DNA of 64,000 nucleotides from Nigrospora sphaerica (lineage: Eukaryota > Ascomycota > Sordariomycetes > Amphisphaeriales > Apiosporaceae): positions 496,001 through 560,000 of the forward strand of contig JAGVVL010000017.1 in NCBI GenBank assembly GCA_018287875.1, in the 5' to 3' direction. Below are positions 11,317-23,075 of this stretch, piece by piece. Made by a program: the position numbers and the translations under genes. Below the pieces are notes generated by a model. That model ran no database searches and was not told the origin of the DNA. It was given only the letters and a program-made list of their open reading frames with translations. Position 1 is the first letter of the stretch; each line of letters starts with the position of its first letter.

Positions 11317-14300
11317 TCAGATGTCTGTGCGTCGCATAATACATACTGTGCTGGAGCGGTCCAAAGCGCTGCGGACAAAGACCATGCCCGAAGACGAGGA
11401 GCGAGCGTGCTTCTTGGACCGCGAGCTGCTGCGCTCCTCGGACCGCCGCGCCGACTTGGACTCCTTGTGCCGGACCTCAAGGTCGTGAATCCGCATGTTG
11501 AGCGTATCCCGGGCCGAATTCGCGTCCTGGAGCTGGTGCCGGAGGCCGTGGAGCTCGCCGGCGAGCATCTGGTTCTGCGACGACAGGCCGGGCACCTTCT
11601 CGGCCTCGGCCTGGAGGCCCGTTACCTTGTCCGCCTCGGCCTGGAGGGCGGGCATCTTGTCGAGCTCGGCCTGCAGGTCGGCGATGCGAGCCTCCAAGGC
11701 CGCCTTCTCCTCCGCCATCTTTCCTTGCGCCTCCTCGAGCTCCTTGTTGCGTGCGCGCATCTCCTCCGGTACGATGGTGTCGAGGTCGGCCTTGAGGCCG
11801 CTGGCGCGCTCCTCGAGCTCGCCGTTGAGCTTGACCGTGATCTCGGCCTCCCGGGTCTTCTGCTCCACGTCCGACTCGAGCGCCTTGTTACGCTCCTCGA
11901 GGCCGGCAATGTCCGCCTGCAGGCTCGCAATGCGACCCTCGAGTTCCATGTGCTGGTTGCGGGCGGCATCAAGATCAAGGGCCTTCTCGATCTTGTCCGA
12001 CTCCAACGCCTGGTTGCGCGCCTCCAAGGCTGCAACGTCGGTCTGGGAGGAAGTCATGGCGCTCCTCATGTGAGACAGGCGATCCAGAAGCTCTCCGAGT
12101 CTCTTCTCGACCGACAGCTTCTCCTCGGCAATGGCGACGTTGGCCATTCTGGAACCCTGAAGATCCTCCTCCAGACGCTCAACGTTGACCATCTTGTCGA
12201 CTCTCTCGTCGGCGAGCTCCTTCTCGACAGCAGCCTTCTCTTCTTGGAGTTGCTTCTCGATAGCTGCTTTCTCCTCCAGAAGCTGCGTCTCTACAGCAGC
12301 CTTTTCTTCAAGAAGCTGCTTCTCCATGGTCGCCTTCTCCTCCTGAAGCTGCGTCTCGACGGCCGCCTTCTCCTCGCGAAGCTGCGTCTCGACGGCCGCC
12401 TTCTCCTCGCGAAGCTGCGTCTCGACGGCCGTCTTCTCCTCGCGGAGCTGCGTCTCGACGGCCGCCTTCTCTTCTTGGAGTTGCTTCTCGATGGCCGCCT
12501 TCTCCTCTTGGAGCTGCGTCTCCATGGCGGCCTTGTCATCGAGAAGCTGCTTCTCCAAGGCCTCCTTCTCATTGAGGAGTTGCTTCTCGATGGCGGCCTT
12601 TTCTTCCTGGTGCTGCTTCTCGGCGGCCTCCTTCTCGCCGCGGAGCTGCTCCTTCTCCTCTAGAAGTTGCTTTTCAATGGCGGCCTTTTCGTCCTGGAGC
12701 TGCTTCTCGACGGCCTCCTTTTCTCCGCGGAGCTGCTCCTCCAAGGCCTGCTTCTCGTCGTGAAGCTGCACCTCGAAGGCCGCCTTGTCGTTGACCAGCT
12801 GGTCTGACAGCGCCTGCTTCTCCGACTCGATGCTGGCGAGAGCCTCCTCGAGGCCGCCAATCTTGGCCTGCAGAACGATCCTGTCCTCTTCGGCCTGCTG
12901 GAGGCGCGACTCGAGGTCCTTCTGCGTCTCCGCGATGCGCTTCTTCTCCTCCTCGAAGGCGTCGTGGGTGGCCACCATGGCGGCCTTGTCGGCGAAGAAG
13001 GCCTTCTTCTCCTCGGCCAGGACCTGGATCGCCGTGACCTGGTTGCGCATGTCGTTCCGCAGGGCGTCGCGCTCCGTCGTCAGGGCCTTGACCTCGTTGG
13101 CCTGCTCGGCAATGCGCGCCTCCAAGGCAACAGCAGCCGTCTCGAAGGCGGCGATCCGCTGCATGAGCTCGGCCTCTTTGGCCGCCTGCTCCTGGGCACA
13201 CGCCTCCATTTCTTTCTTGAGGTCGGCGATCTGCGTCTTGTACTCTTCGCCGGCACGTCTCAGGCTGTCGCGCTCGCCCTCGGTGCTGTCAAGCATGCCC
13301 TTTTGGAGGTTGAAGTTGGAGCGGAACTCGTCCATGAGCTGGCGCTGCTGCTGCAGGTCGCGTAGGGCGATCTCCTTGTGAATACGTTCCTGGTTGGACA
13401 TCCTCTCGGCCTCCTTGCTCTGGAAAGTCTGCGAGGAGAGGCTCTCGGACGTGTTGGTAAGCTCCCGTCGCAGGCGGCTGTTGGACTCTTCGAGGTCCTT
13501 GGCCTCGAGACGTAGCTCCTTTGTCTCTTTGGTCTGGGCCGACAGGAGGTCCGTGGTCTCGTCCAGCTCGCGGGTCAGGCGACCGTTGGACGCCTGCAGG
13601 TCCTTGGCTTCGGATTGGAGCTTGTCAATCTTGTCGAGCAGTTCCTTCTCCACACGGCGAGCGTGTTGGAGGTCGTTGGAAGAAGAGACGGTGGAAGAAG
13701 AGACCGCGGAGGAAGACGCGGTCGAAGTGACCGAGGCAGAAGGGGAAGGGGATCTCGAGTCCCTCACGCGCTCCGGGACACGATCCGGGAGGTCGAACTT
13801 GACACTCTTCTGCGCGGTCGAGGACGAGGAGCGCGAGGAGGAAGCCACGGGGGGGGCGGGCAGAGCCGGCCGCTGGGTGGGCATGGCAAGCCGGCCTTGT
13901 GACGACACACGGCGGAGCTGCTTGCCATGGTAGCTGGGAGAGGAGTGGGCGGTGGATTCGCTGGTGACGGTGTCGTCGGAAACGACACTGGAGGCGTCGG
14001 TGCTGTCCATATAGGAGTGCTCCGAGGTGGCCGACTCGGTATCGGTGTCAAAGTGACAGTACTGGTCGTCGGAGGGCGGCGACATGTACGGGGGACGGAC
14101 GAAGTTGCCCGAGTGCCTGGGCGACTGGAGCTGCATCTGCCGCGGCGGGGGTTGCACCTGCCTCAGCGGAGGCTGCACCTGCCTCAGCGGCGGCTGCACC
14201 TGCCTCGGCGGCGGCTGCACCTGCCTCGGCGGCGGCTGCATTTGCCTCGGCGGTGGCGCCGGCTTCTGCGGTTGCTGTGCCGGCTTCTGCGGCTGCTGTG

Positions 14301-14697
14301 CCTGTTTGAGCGGCTGGACCTGAATGTGCACCTGCGGCAAGCCCGGCTTCTGCGACTGGGGCTTCGGTGGCGGGTTCTGCTTGGGCGGCGGAGATTGCCT
14401 CGGCGGGGCCTGGATCTGCTTGGGCGGCGGGGCCTGCTTCTCCACCTCTTCGCGGCGAGGCGCGAGGGAGAAGCGCTCGGCCAGGGCCCGGGCCGAAAAG
14501 GTCGGCTGCGCCGCCTTGGACCCGAACGAGAGCGGGCCGAAGGAAAACCCAGACGACGAAGGTTCGGCCTCGGGCGTCCGGCCCCCCGACGAGGGGCCCC
14601 GGCTCATGTGGGCGGGCCGCTCCGGGTAGTGGCCATACTGGGAGGCCATGTCGTTCCTGATTTCGACGCTGGGTCGCGTGACGTTTGGCCGGTCCAT
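11317..14697 (-). CDS. Long coiled-coil protein with Pro-rich N-terminus and hendecad repeats
   Basis: An uninterrupted frame gives 1126 residues from MDRPNVTRPSVEIR; an in-frame Met lies 38 codons upstream at 14811. Residues about 90-195 are Pro/Gln/Lys-rich with tandem heptapeptides of the type PPPRQVQ. A Ser/Thr-rich stretch follows. From about residue 355 to 1070 the chain is almost continuous coiled coil (for example RVEKELLDKIDKLQSEAKDL). Residues about 633-826 contain 17 eleven-residue repeats of the form QLREEKAAVET plus one seven-residue unit, 194 residues in total. Hendecad spacing indicates a right-handed or nearly straight coil. The C-terminal tail is Ser/Arg/Lys-rich (RRSEERSSSRSKKH). 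No catalytic or motor motif is visible, so a scaffold or structural role is inferred. I do not recognise a named orthologue. Confidence 0.85.
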   Translation of the reverse strand: MDRPNVTRPSVEIRNDMASQYGHYPERPAHMSRGPSSGGRTPEAEPSSSGFSFGPLSFGSKAAQPTFSARALAERFSLAPRREEVEKQAPPPKQIQAPPRQSPPPKQNPPPKPQSQKPGLPQVHIQVQPLKQAQQPQKPAQQPQKPAPPPRQMQPPPRQVQPPPRQVQPPLRQVQPPLRQVQPPPRQMQLQSPRHSGNFVRPPYMSPPSDDQYCHFDTDTESATSEHSYMDSTDASSVVSDDTVTSESTAHSSPSYHGKQLRRVSSQGRLAMPTQRPALPAPPVASSSRSSSSTAQKSVKFDLPDRVPERVRDSRSPSPSASVTSTASSSAVSSSTVSSSNDLQHARRVEKELLDKIDKLQSEAKDLQASNGRLTRELDETTDLLSAQTKETKELRLEAKDLEESNSRLRRELTNTSESLSSQTFQSKEAERMSNQERIHKEIALRDLQQQRQLMDEFRSNFNLQKGMLDSTEGERDSLRRAGEEYKTQIADLKKEMEACAQEQAAKEAELMQRIAAFETAAVALEARIAEQANEVKALTTERDALRNDMRNQVTAIQVLAEEKKAFFADKAAMVATHDAFEEEKKRIAETQKDLESRLQQAEEDRIVLQAKIGGLEEALASIESEKQALSDQLVNDKAAFEVQLHDEKQALEEQLRGEKEAVEKQLQDEKAAIEKQLLEEKEQLRGEKEAAEKQHQEEKAAIEKQLLNEKEALEKQLLDDKAAMETQLQEEKAAIEKQLQEEKAAVETQLREEKTAVETQLREEKAAVETQLREEKAAVETQLQEEKATMEKQLLEEKAAVETQLLEEKAAIEKQLQEEKAAVEKELADERVDKMVNVERLEEDLQGSRMANVAIAEEKLSVEKRLGELLDRLSHMRSAMTSSQTDVAALEARNQALESDKIEKALDLDAARNQHMELEGRIASLQADIAGLEERNKALESDVEQKTREAEITVKLNGELEERASGLKADLDTIVPEEMRARNKELEEAQGKMAEEKAALEARIADLQAELDKMPALQAEADKVTGLQAEAEKVPGLSSQNQMLAGELHGLRHQLQDANSARDTLNMRIHDLEVRHKESKSARRSEERSSSRSKKHARSSSSGMVFVRSALDRSSTVCIMRRTDI
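12220..12801. repeat. 33-bp tandem repeat encoding 11-residue coiled-coil units
   Basis: Seventeen 33-bp units and one 21-bp unit account exactly for 582 bp. Several units near 12350-12460 are almost identical at DNA level, indicating recent duplication. Outer units have diverged but keep the pattern Q-L-x-x-E-K-x-A-x-E-x. Confidence 0.9.
14104..14310. repeat. 21-bp tandem repeat encoding PPPRQVQ-type units
   Basis: Repeated CTGCCTCGGCGGCGGCTGCAC-like units on the plus strand correspond to Pro/Gln/Arg heptapeptides in the N-terminal part of the coiled-coil protein. The neighbouring QQPQKPA units are a related variant. Confidence 0.75.
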
Positions 14698-17600
14698 GGC
14701 ACGTTTGGGGTGGTGTGTGAGAGGGTGGTGGTTGAGGGTGGATGGAGAGGAAGGGCGGTGAGGGGTGTGAATGGTCTGCTGGGAAGGCAAAGACGAGGGC
14801 GAGTGGTTCACTTAGGTGCCGTTCTGTGAGCGGGCTCGTGGTCCCGGGCGGCTGGTGCTAGGTACGTAGTCGAGGTTGTCCTGGCTGCGCGTGGTTCTGC
14901 TGTGCATCTTGCGGTTGCTGGTGCCTTTCGGGGGTGAGGAAGCAAGGAGACGGGAGAAGCCAGGGCGAAGACGAGGACGGCTGCTCAGTAATAATAAAGT
15001 TCCGTGAGGGGTTTGGGTGTGTTTGTAAGTGATCGGCGGCAGGGCAGCACGGGTGCAGGATGGGAAGGGGTAGAAGAAGGTCAGGCCGGCCGGATCAGGA
15101 GTGGGCTCTGCAGTAAATAGATTGCGGTACATGCATATCGGGCACGACGGAGACGGACAGGGGCCAGGGGGAGGGGAGGGGGGGGGCGCGCGGGACGCTG
15201 GCAGGGGGAGCAGGGGCATAAGTCGAGGTATCACGGTCGTACAGGGCTGAGATACATCCATCACCGGTCCTGTGGTAGCGAGAGGTGGACGACTATTCGT
15301 TCGAACAAGCCTCTGACCCCCAGACCCTGTGCGAGTGAGACGAAACAGCGACTGCCAACGCAGACAAGGGTGGCGGGCGCTGTCAGATGCGACAGCGCAG
15401 CACGATGACGCTGGGATTCCTTCGGACGGTGTGTTGCGTTTCGTTACACTGCGTTGCGGTGCTTTGCCCTGCCGGACGGCGATGCAGAAGCGCGCAACAC
15501 AGGACGGCTGGTTTTGCCTGCTTTTCCTTGGCGTGGTCCCCTCGGGCCTCTACCCCTGGGCTGCGGTCTGCCGGGCAGCCAATCGTGGGTATACATGGGC
15601 CATACCGTAGCTGCATACGCCCATGGGACGGGGCCAACTATCCGTGGCCTTTCTGCTCTCGTCCCGGCGCCTGACTCAACCGGTCCAAGGCCCTCCCCCA
15701 TGTTGCCAAACCACCAGATCCCGGCCGTTGGGCACGCAACCCCGGGAAGGGGCGTCCAACGTGGTCGACCTGTCTGGCCCACGAGCACACACGCGCGCGC
15801 GCAGACACACACAGCCGCGTTCAGACATCCTCCGGCTGACCTGGATGGCTGGCGCTGGCGGCCGGGTTGGCCCTGTCTTCCCACAGCCCTCAGACGCGCG
15901 AGTCCATGATACTCGAGGGGAGGGGGGTGTGGGCGGGTGTGCCCGCGTCTGTGTGGCACGGCTGGCACGGTCGTCAGTTCGGATGGAGGGTATATCACGC
16001 AACAACGGGCAACAAACGCCCCCCCCCGGCGGCCCTGACTGGCGGGGACACCTGTGCGAAACAGAGTCGTCGCGACTGGGGCGGGGACCGACTGACTGCT
16101 GCCCAGCGCGCGCGCCCAAAAAAAAAGCCAGTCGGTCCATAACAGGCCAATTACAGGGGTCCGGCCCGCGTTGACGGTTGGGCACAAATACGCTCGGCAC
16201 CCGATGTTGGCACGCCACGCAGGAGCCGGCCAATCGGGTTCGACGATCGGGAAGGGCAGAACATTCCCGCGAGCTTCTACTTCGAAAGCGCACGACGGTG
16301 AATGACGGGGGTGGCTCAAAGGGTCTTGGGACGTTTCCGGCGCCTGTCTTGGGGGGGAGTGTGCCCTCGCTAGCCGCACTAGAAACCGGAGCAGGTGGTC
16401 GGTCAAGCCTGGAAAGCCGGGGCCTCGGGCCTCACCCAGCAGCGACAGCAACCTAACGCGCCGTAGCTTCAGAGTCCAACGTGGGTAAAACGGGGGGGGC
16501 TGGAGAGGCACGAATGGGCGTCCATGGAGCTTGGGTTCCGAGGAACCCAAGCAAGGGTTTAGTGGGTGCGGAATATAGCTACGTACTTCCTACTGTGTAC
16601 GAATATGGGTATAGCGGGGGGGGCTTTACTGCTATGTTGCGACGGTGGGTGTGGGGGTAGGAAACACGAGGTCCGTTCAACTTTCGGTCAGAAAAGGATG
16701 AATGTATGGTGGCGGACCAGCCAGACGGACGAACACTGGAGGAATGGAAAGAACAAACATGCACCACCGCCCTCACCTTGCTCGTAACGGGCTGGATTCT
16801 AGGGGTGGATGGGTGTCTCAGTTGGGGGATGGCATGCGCGCAGGGCACACGCCGCCAGAGGAGGGGAGGGAGGAGACCACCGGCCATGGAATGAGGGCCA
16901 CGCGTGAACGAGCTTCCCGATCCGGTTCGTCGGACGCGACTTCTGTTTCCACGGGGCGACCTAGCTGGAGAAGTACGAAGTTACCCAAGATACCGTGACA
17001 AACAGATCGCGGGTGCTCCTGCTCAACTACGTAGCTGAGGGGTCGTGAGGAGGAAACGACGATCTCATCGATAACCCAAAAAGTGCCCGCACGCACGCAC
17101 CATCACCATCACACGCACACGCGCAACCGCACTGGCCCCGTTTTCCAGACCTGACGGCCCCGTCCGGTACATCGCCCGCGCCCACTACCTCCACTGGGCC
17201 CCTCTCCCCATGAACAAGAGCCGGTCTGGCCTCTGCCGGAGAGGAGCCAGCCCACCGGTCGTAATGCGTCCAAGTGGAAAGAAAGGAACAGACTATTCAA
17301 CGGCTAACGCAGCGCGAGCCTCCGGCCAAGTTCATGCGTACGTTTGCTGGCAACCGGTTGCGCCGAACGTAACGCCGCGGTTATGCGTGTTCCGACCCCG
17401 TCACGGTTTCGCTAGGCCCCTGTTTCCCTTCGGTTCCTGGCTGGTCCTGTTCTCTTTAGCCTAATTTGGCCCCGTGCGACGCAACCGAAAGGGAAGCGGT
17501 ATGCGAATACACACAGCAGCACCGCCCGCCACGAGCCTCCCGTGATTTGGCAGGGCCGGTCGGCTCGGTCGACGCCGCGCAAGGAAGCCCTGTATCGGGC

Positions 17601-20600
17601 GCTGCATGGCCTGGTCTGCCAATGTACGCACCCTACGGTAAGCACACGCCCGGCCGTCCTTTCTTTTGCACTTTGGCCACCGTCGCCCCGGGCGCGATTG
17701 GACACCCGGGAGCGATTGGACACCAGGTCCCCTTCCTCGGGCCCCCGTCGCTCCCATTCGCCGCTCCGTCTTTTCCTTCTCACCTAACACGACACGACAC
17801 GACAACGAGAAAGCCATCCCCCTTTTGCCCGGCCGCCGGTCGACCGTCATCGATCTTCTTTCCCCAGCCCATCTTTCTGTCCCTCATGCGCTGCATCATG
17901 GCCATCTCGGCCTGAGTTCCCCCGGCTTGATCACCTGATGTGACGGCTGCCGCTGATTGGCCCTGTCGTGGCCTCGGGCGTGCGAGTGACGGGGACGGTG
18001 CAGCTTGCTTTTGTGGCCATGCCCATCACCGTCAAACACGAGGGATCGGCCGCCGACCTGGCGGGTTGGGGCGAGAGAGGGGAGGGGAAAGGGGGCTGGA
18101 CTGTTGCTCATCGCTCTCGTCCGGGTTTTTGGCACAGCACGGCGCCAGCAGCACCCGTGGCGGAGGGGACCCCGGCGCGAGGCTGTCGCGTCCAGATTGA
18201 CCAACAATGGTTTTGGTCAAGGTAAACATGGCATTGCGTGCGTGCGTGCGTGCGTGGATGTGCGTGCGTACGTGCTTGCTGCTTGCGCATGCATGTCGAG
18301 TCGCGGAGCCACGAGGCCGGCGGGTACGATGTAAGGTAAGGCATGCAGTTGGGTCCTCGTTGGATACCGGTCTGGGCCATGGTCAGCACAGAGCGTGAGC
18401 ATATCCATCCCAGCGCGTGAGCTTTGGGGGGAGAGGGGGGGCCTTTCCATCCACGGCCGTGTCCACAACCCACACTCCCTCCTCCTCCTCGTTCTCCCCC
18501 CTCGGGTGGCTCAGTCGCTGCTTCGCCCCATGGCTTTTTGCTGCTGCTGTCGCTGCTGCGGCTTGCCTGCGTGTCAGTCCCCATCCATTTCGTATATCCA
18601 CATCCTGCTATCCACTGACCCCTCCACCCTTCCTCCCCCCTTTGGCAGCCCCGTAATACTCTCTGCCCTGAGCCAGGTGGTTTGCCTACCGCCGCGCCCG
18701 GGCTCGCGCTTCTGTCTGCTTGGTTGCGTGCGTCGTGGCCGCCGATGGGTCCGATGTCGATACCCGCCGCCGCGTGCACACACGCACACAGAGCTACACG
18801 CCGCGGGCACGCGCCCATGGGCTTCTAGACAGGACGTCCCCTCCCGGCATGGCCGCCGCGATTGCTGGCAGTCCGGCACAAGCGTCGTCGATGAGGCTCT
18901 CTCTTCGGTCTTACGCGCCGCCCCGCCCCTGGAAGGGTCTGGACGCTGGCATCGGATGACTGGGAAAAAAACGAGGCTTCGTGGTGCCCCCGGCCACACG
19001 CACTCCTTCCCATCTTACTCGTCCGCTCTCGACTCGGAACCAGCCCCCCTTTCCCCTTGGCTGTCAGCCTGGGCACGAATTTCCCATATCAAAAATAGCC
19101 AGCAGCAAGCCGTTGGGCTTCTCGTCACACCCGAACCCCCCAAAGCTCACTCACACACACATACACACTGCATACCACGTCGAGTGCTTACTTAACTAGG
19201 CCTACACCCACCCATTTCCACCCAGGCCCTTGCCCGTTTGCGCCCCCGGGACGGTTCCCGCCGTCCAATCAACCATCGAGGGCGCGCGTGGGGACCGCCC
19301 CCAGGTTCCACGATCCCCCAGTTGCGGAAGTGATGGGGCGGCGATGGAGTCGCGTCCCCTGCCCCCTCTGACTCAGAATGAAATAAATGGTCGACACTCG
19401 GTGCCCCCATCGCAGCCCTTCTCGTCCGTCCGTCAATGGGAGAAATGTATGCGAAAGAAAGACGGCGTGGCGTGGGCCAGCAGGCGCGCTGCCGACCCTC
19501 CCGCATTCTGTTCGCCCGGTTCGAGCGGTTGGGCGTCGGTTGGGAAACCGGTGGCGAAGATTGACCGACGTGGGGTTTTTTTTTTTGCCCAGCCCACCAG
19601 GGCTCCAAAGTGCGGGTGCCCGGTAAGGAGGAAAAACCCCCCAGTAGGTCTCTCGGTGTCTCTCTGCGCTGGCGGCCATGGCCCAGACATTTTAGAGGCG
19701 ACCGGTCGGTGTTTGTATGCTCGTATTCCCCTGGGCCCGAGGGTGTGTGTCACTTTGCTGAAGAGCTGGGAAACGTGGCATCCCCGAGTAGTTTTATGCC
19801 ATGGCAAGCGACGAGGATAGGCTGGGACACACATGTTTCATACAACCGGCAGGATTCAGCCGATGAAGCAAGGCGGCCGGCTCTTGCTGAAGAGGCAAGA
19901 GAAAGCGGTCCCGACTCGCGAGGGCCCACCCGAAACGTACGGGATCGACCCTCACAGTTTCCGGGACTGCGGTTCTGCGGTTCTGCGGTTCTGCAAACCG
20001 GCATAATGTGTGACTTTTTTTTCCCCATAGCTTTCCGGCCACTGTATTTGCATGCCAGTTTTCTTGCTGTCCCGGTGTTGATCTGCCGATCTGCCGCTCC
20101 ATCCGGCCGCACGTGTTCAGTGTGTCCCCCCCCCCCAAGCCACCCCTCGCTGTCCCTTTTTTTCCCTGATGGCAATGGGCCGTTTACCTCGTTGCCGGTG
20201 CATGTGTGGTGAGGAGACCCCGAAAGCGGCTGGGTTTATGGAGTCCAGCCGGTCACATTCCATGGAACCCCTAAATTCGATCTTCCCTTTCGAGCTGTTT
20301 GGGGGGTTGATCTGTTCCCGGAAACATGAAATCATGTGATGTTTAGCATGCTACAAAGCAGATGGCCATCCACTCCGATGTGATGGTAAGTGAAGTCTTT
20401 CTCGCTAGCAGTTCCCAGGCGTTGCCTGGTCGAGGGCACCTCATTGCCAACACACCGGATACCACTATGCCAGATCCCAGGGTGTTTTTCTCGGCTCTGA
20501 ACCTCAGTGTATCGTTATCTCTTTGCATTCCCCCGATGACAAGCTCTATTTCCTGTCACCAAGGTAAATTTTCTCCGGGATCTTATCGATGTAAGCGCCG

Positions 20601-21317
20601 ATGAATATTCTTCGGAATCGTGTACGTAGCCCTTGGCATCACCTAACCAAACGCACTGGCACCCATTGCAAACTATAATGGCCGGTACCGCATGTAAAGT
20701 AACCTCGGTTTAGTCCCATCGCACTATTATCTCTGACCAGTGTCATCAAGTATCGATGTCCTGGCTACTTCGACATTGGGGGCCAGCTTTGTCGCCCTAA
20801 GCGCAACAGGTCAAGTAGTATCAACCGTAAAGCCGAAATTAAAATATCGAAATTTTATCTTCATTCCATCACGGCTTTAAAACGGCTCCTTGACGCTACC
20901 TCGACTGCCTTTGTGAATCGGCGCGATGACGGAAAGCCCAGGCCGTGTGTGGTGTTGTAGCCAATATACCAGCCAGAGAACCAAACGCCTACCGGGTTCA
21001 TTTTACGAGAGCGAACGGCGGCGGTGCATGGGATGAACAAGTAGGGGCGCCGGGGGGGCGGGACTTGTCCTAAAGGGAGTGGTGACGATGAGAGTCGCGG
21101 TGGCATCGGACAGGCCGGGATTAAGGATGATATCAGGCAGTATTCAGAGATTGTGCCGGCACTAAAGGTGGAAATATCTGGTTGTACGTAACAATAACCC
21201 CCTCTTCCTTTGCCATGCCAAACATGTCTTAGCAAGTATCGGCACCCTCCTCACCCCCCTCCAACCCATGGCCAGGTAACCGCGTATCCGCGCCCGGTGC
21301 CAGTCCACCGACACTCG
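14698..21317. other. 6.6-kb gene-poor interval
   Basis: No frame on either strand shows conserved motifs or convincing exons, although frames of up to 368 codons occur because of the GC content. It contains homopolymer runs, short direct repeats (TTCTGCGG copies near 19972-19995; GCGATTGGACACC twice near 17695-17725) and a GTGC-type microsatellite. It is probably long regulatory sequence or divergent non-coding transcription units. A lineage-specific gene with tiny exons cannot be excluded. Confidence 0.5.
18234..18292. repeat. GCGT tetranucleotide microsatellite, imperfect
   Basis: Imperfect (GCGT)n continuing into GTAC/GCTT variants, in non-coding sequence. Confidence 0.85.
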
Positions 21318-23075
21318 TCACATGGGCATACTCTGTCCGGGCAGCTCGGTGAGCCCTGTATTTCATCGTCAGCGGGAGTCTCTCCTCGTCTTCCCCAACG
21401 CCGAGTCGCCGCGGGGAAGGGGAAGACCCGGGCAGGGGTGACAGACGGCCCAGGAGAAGAGTTCCGAAGTACTTACAGCCCTCGACCCGTTCCCGGACCG
21501 TGTCGGGGACGGCACAGCGGTTGGCGTCGGCGAAGCCCTGCGTCTTGAGGGCGCGGCAGGAGGCGCCAAAGCAGTTGGCGTCGAGGGCGTCCTGCAGGGC
21601 CGTGCCCTTCCAGCCGAAGACGTAGTCGCCGTGCTGGCCGTAGCCGGTGCTGTGTTTGATTCCCGGCGCCTTTAGTCTATTTTCGTCTCCGTCTTTCTGT
21701 TTCTGGTTTACCGGGGGGTTGCTTTTATAGGATATGGGGCCCGGGGGGGGAGGGGAAGTTCGGGGAAGAGGAAGTGTCAGGGTTGGAGAAAGGGGAGGAG
21801 GGGGAAAGGGGGAAAAACGGACCTGTCCCCTTGGCTAAAGACAAAGGGCTGCGAGCCGTCGGTGGGCCACAGCGCCGCGTCGTTGAACGGCGCCGTGTCC
21901 CAGATGACCTCGAACATGAGCTGGGGCAGGCGGACGGGGTGCGAGGCCGGGCACGGCCCGCTGCTCTCAAAGGTGCCCGAGGCCGGGTACGAGACGTGCG
22001 ACATGTGGTCGGGGGAGTCGGTATTTCGGCCGTCCCAGCAGCTTTTGGGGGGAAGGGGTTGGGGCGACGGTTAGCACACCCCCGAACGCGCGCCCTCGCA
22101 CCGCCGAGTGGTTTTGGGTCGGCGGGTTGCAAGCGGATCAGACGGAAAGGTGAATACGCACGTTGGAAACCGGATCGTCGTCCGGATGCCCCCGAGACAC
22201 TTCTTGCGGGGCAGCGCGACGCTGTCGACGGCCGGGTCGGCGCACGGCGCCGCGTCGTCGCCGCCGAAGTTGGCCGCCTTGTAGCACCGGAAGCAGATGG
22301 CGTTCCAGCGCGTCACGCTGCCGGCGGCGTCGGCGCTGCGCTGCTCGGCGTGGCCCGCCAGCATGCGGAAGCCCTGAAGGCCCCGTCAGCCCGGCTTTTC
22401 ATTCTCCTCTCTCGTTTGTGCGTGCCCCGTAGGGTTTTCGTCTCCTCACGATGCGAGTGGAAGATAGGGACGGACGAGGAGGAAGGGAGGGAAGGAGAGA
22501 AGGAAAGACGCGAGAAGGGGAGTAGAAACGAAGAAACGACGAACCGGCGTAAAAGCCGTGCTCTTGGCCCCGTCGTAGGGCGTCGTGTAGTAGACGGTCA
22601 TGCCGCCGGCCTCGCCGCCGAGGAAGCGGTTGGGAACCTGGCCGACGCGCTTGTACGTGCCGTTGCGGGCGCGGAAGAAGAGGTTGGCCGTCCAGTAGTT
22701 GGACAAGTCCTCACTGAAGGTGCAGGTCGTGCAGTTGGCCAGCTGCGCCACGTCGGTCACCGGTATGAGGGCGTCGAAAGCGTTCTGGAGAAGGCGCCGA
22801 AGAACACGGGCAGTTAGTGTCGAAAGCAAAGGGGAGGGGTGGGCAACGTACACCACCGACGACCTGGTGCACATGCGGCGACGGGTTCTCGCCCGGGTTG
22901 ACGAGCCTGGTTTACCGCCATCGTGAGCAAGCGAGCTCAAGAAACGGAACGGCGAACGGGAGGGGAAAGCCACTCACGGGTCGAGGCGCTCCACGACAAT
23001 CTGGGAGCACCCGAACCGCAGCACGGCGACGGCCTGGAGGCCTGGGATCAGAAGGGCCCAAGAATCCAGACGCAT
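21318..23075 (-). CDS. Secreted DUF1996 domain protein
   Basis: Seven exons join in frame to 344 residues: 23075-22978, 22906-22852, 22784-22545, 22373-22162, 22041-21823, 21649-21477 and 21355-21318. The N-terminus (MRLDSWALLIPGLQAVAVL) looks like a signal peptide. Hallmarks of DUF1996 follow in order: ERLDPLVNPG, HVHQVVGG, CTTC, FFRARNGTYKRV, GGMTVYY, GFRMLAG, RFPTCWDGRN, HMSHVSYP, QLMFEVIWD and GYGQHGDYVFGW. The family is extracellular or cell-wall associated in fungi, and its biochemical role is not established. The last exon has only 38 nt, opens after a GTAAGT donor and supplies the typical WLTELPG ending. Six introns in 1 kb of coding sequence is dense for this window. No WSC domain is seen. 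Confidence 0.88.

Noticed and set aside
11407..12663. Leu-rich 418-codon plus-strand frame opposite the coiled-coil gene
   Set aside because: Leu-Leu-Asp-Gly-Arg repetition is simply the complement of the Glu/Lys/Gln repeat DNA.
12220..12801. Regular 33-bp repeat considered as a CRISPR-like array
   Set aside because: Units are directly adjacent with no spacers, in frame within a coding sequence of a eukaryote.
15444..16550. 368-codon minus-strand frame in the gene-poor interval
   Set aside because: Arg/Pro/Gly-rich, overlaps equally long frames in other phases, and has no recognisable motif or plausible start context.
18395..19195. 266-codon plus-strand frame
   Set aside because: Low-complexity Pro/Ser/Cys sequence reflecting CT-rich DNA.
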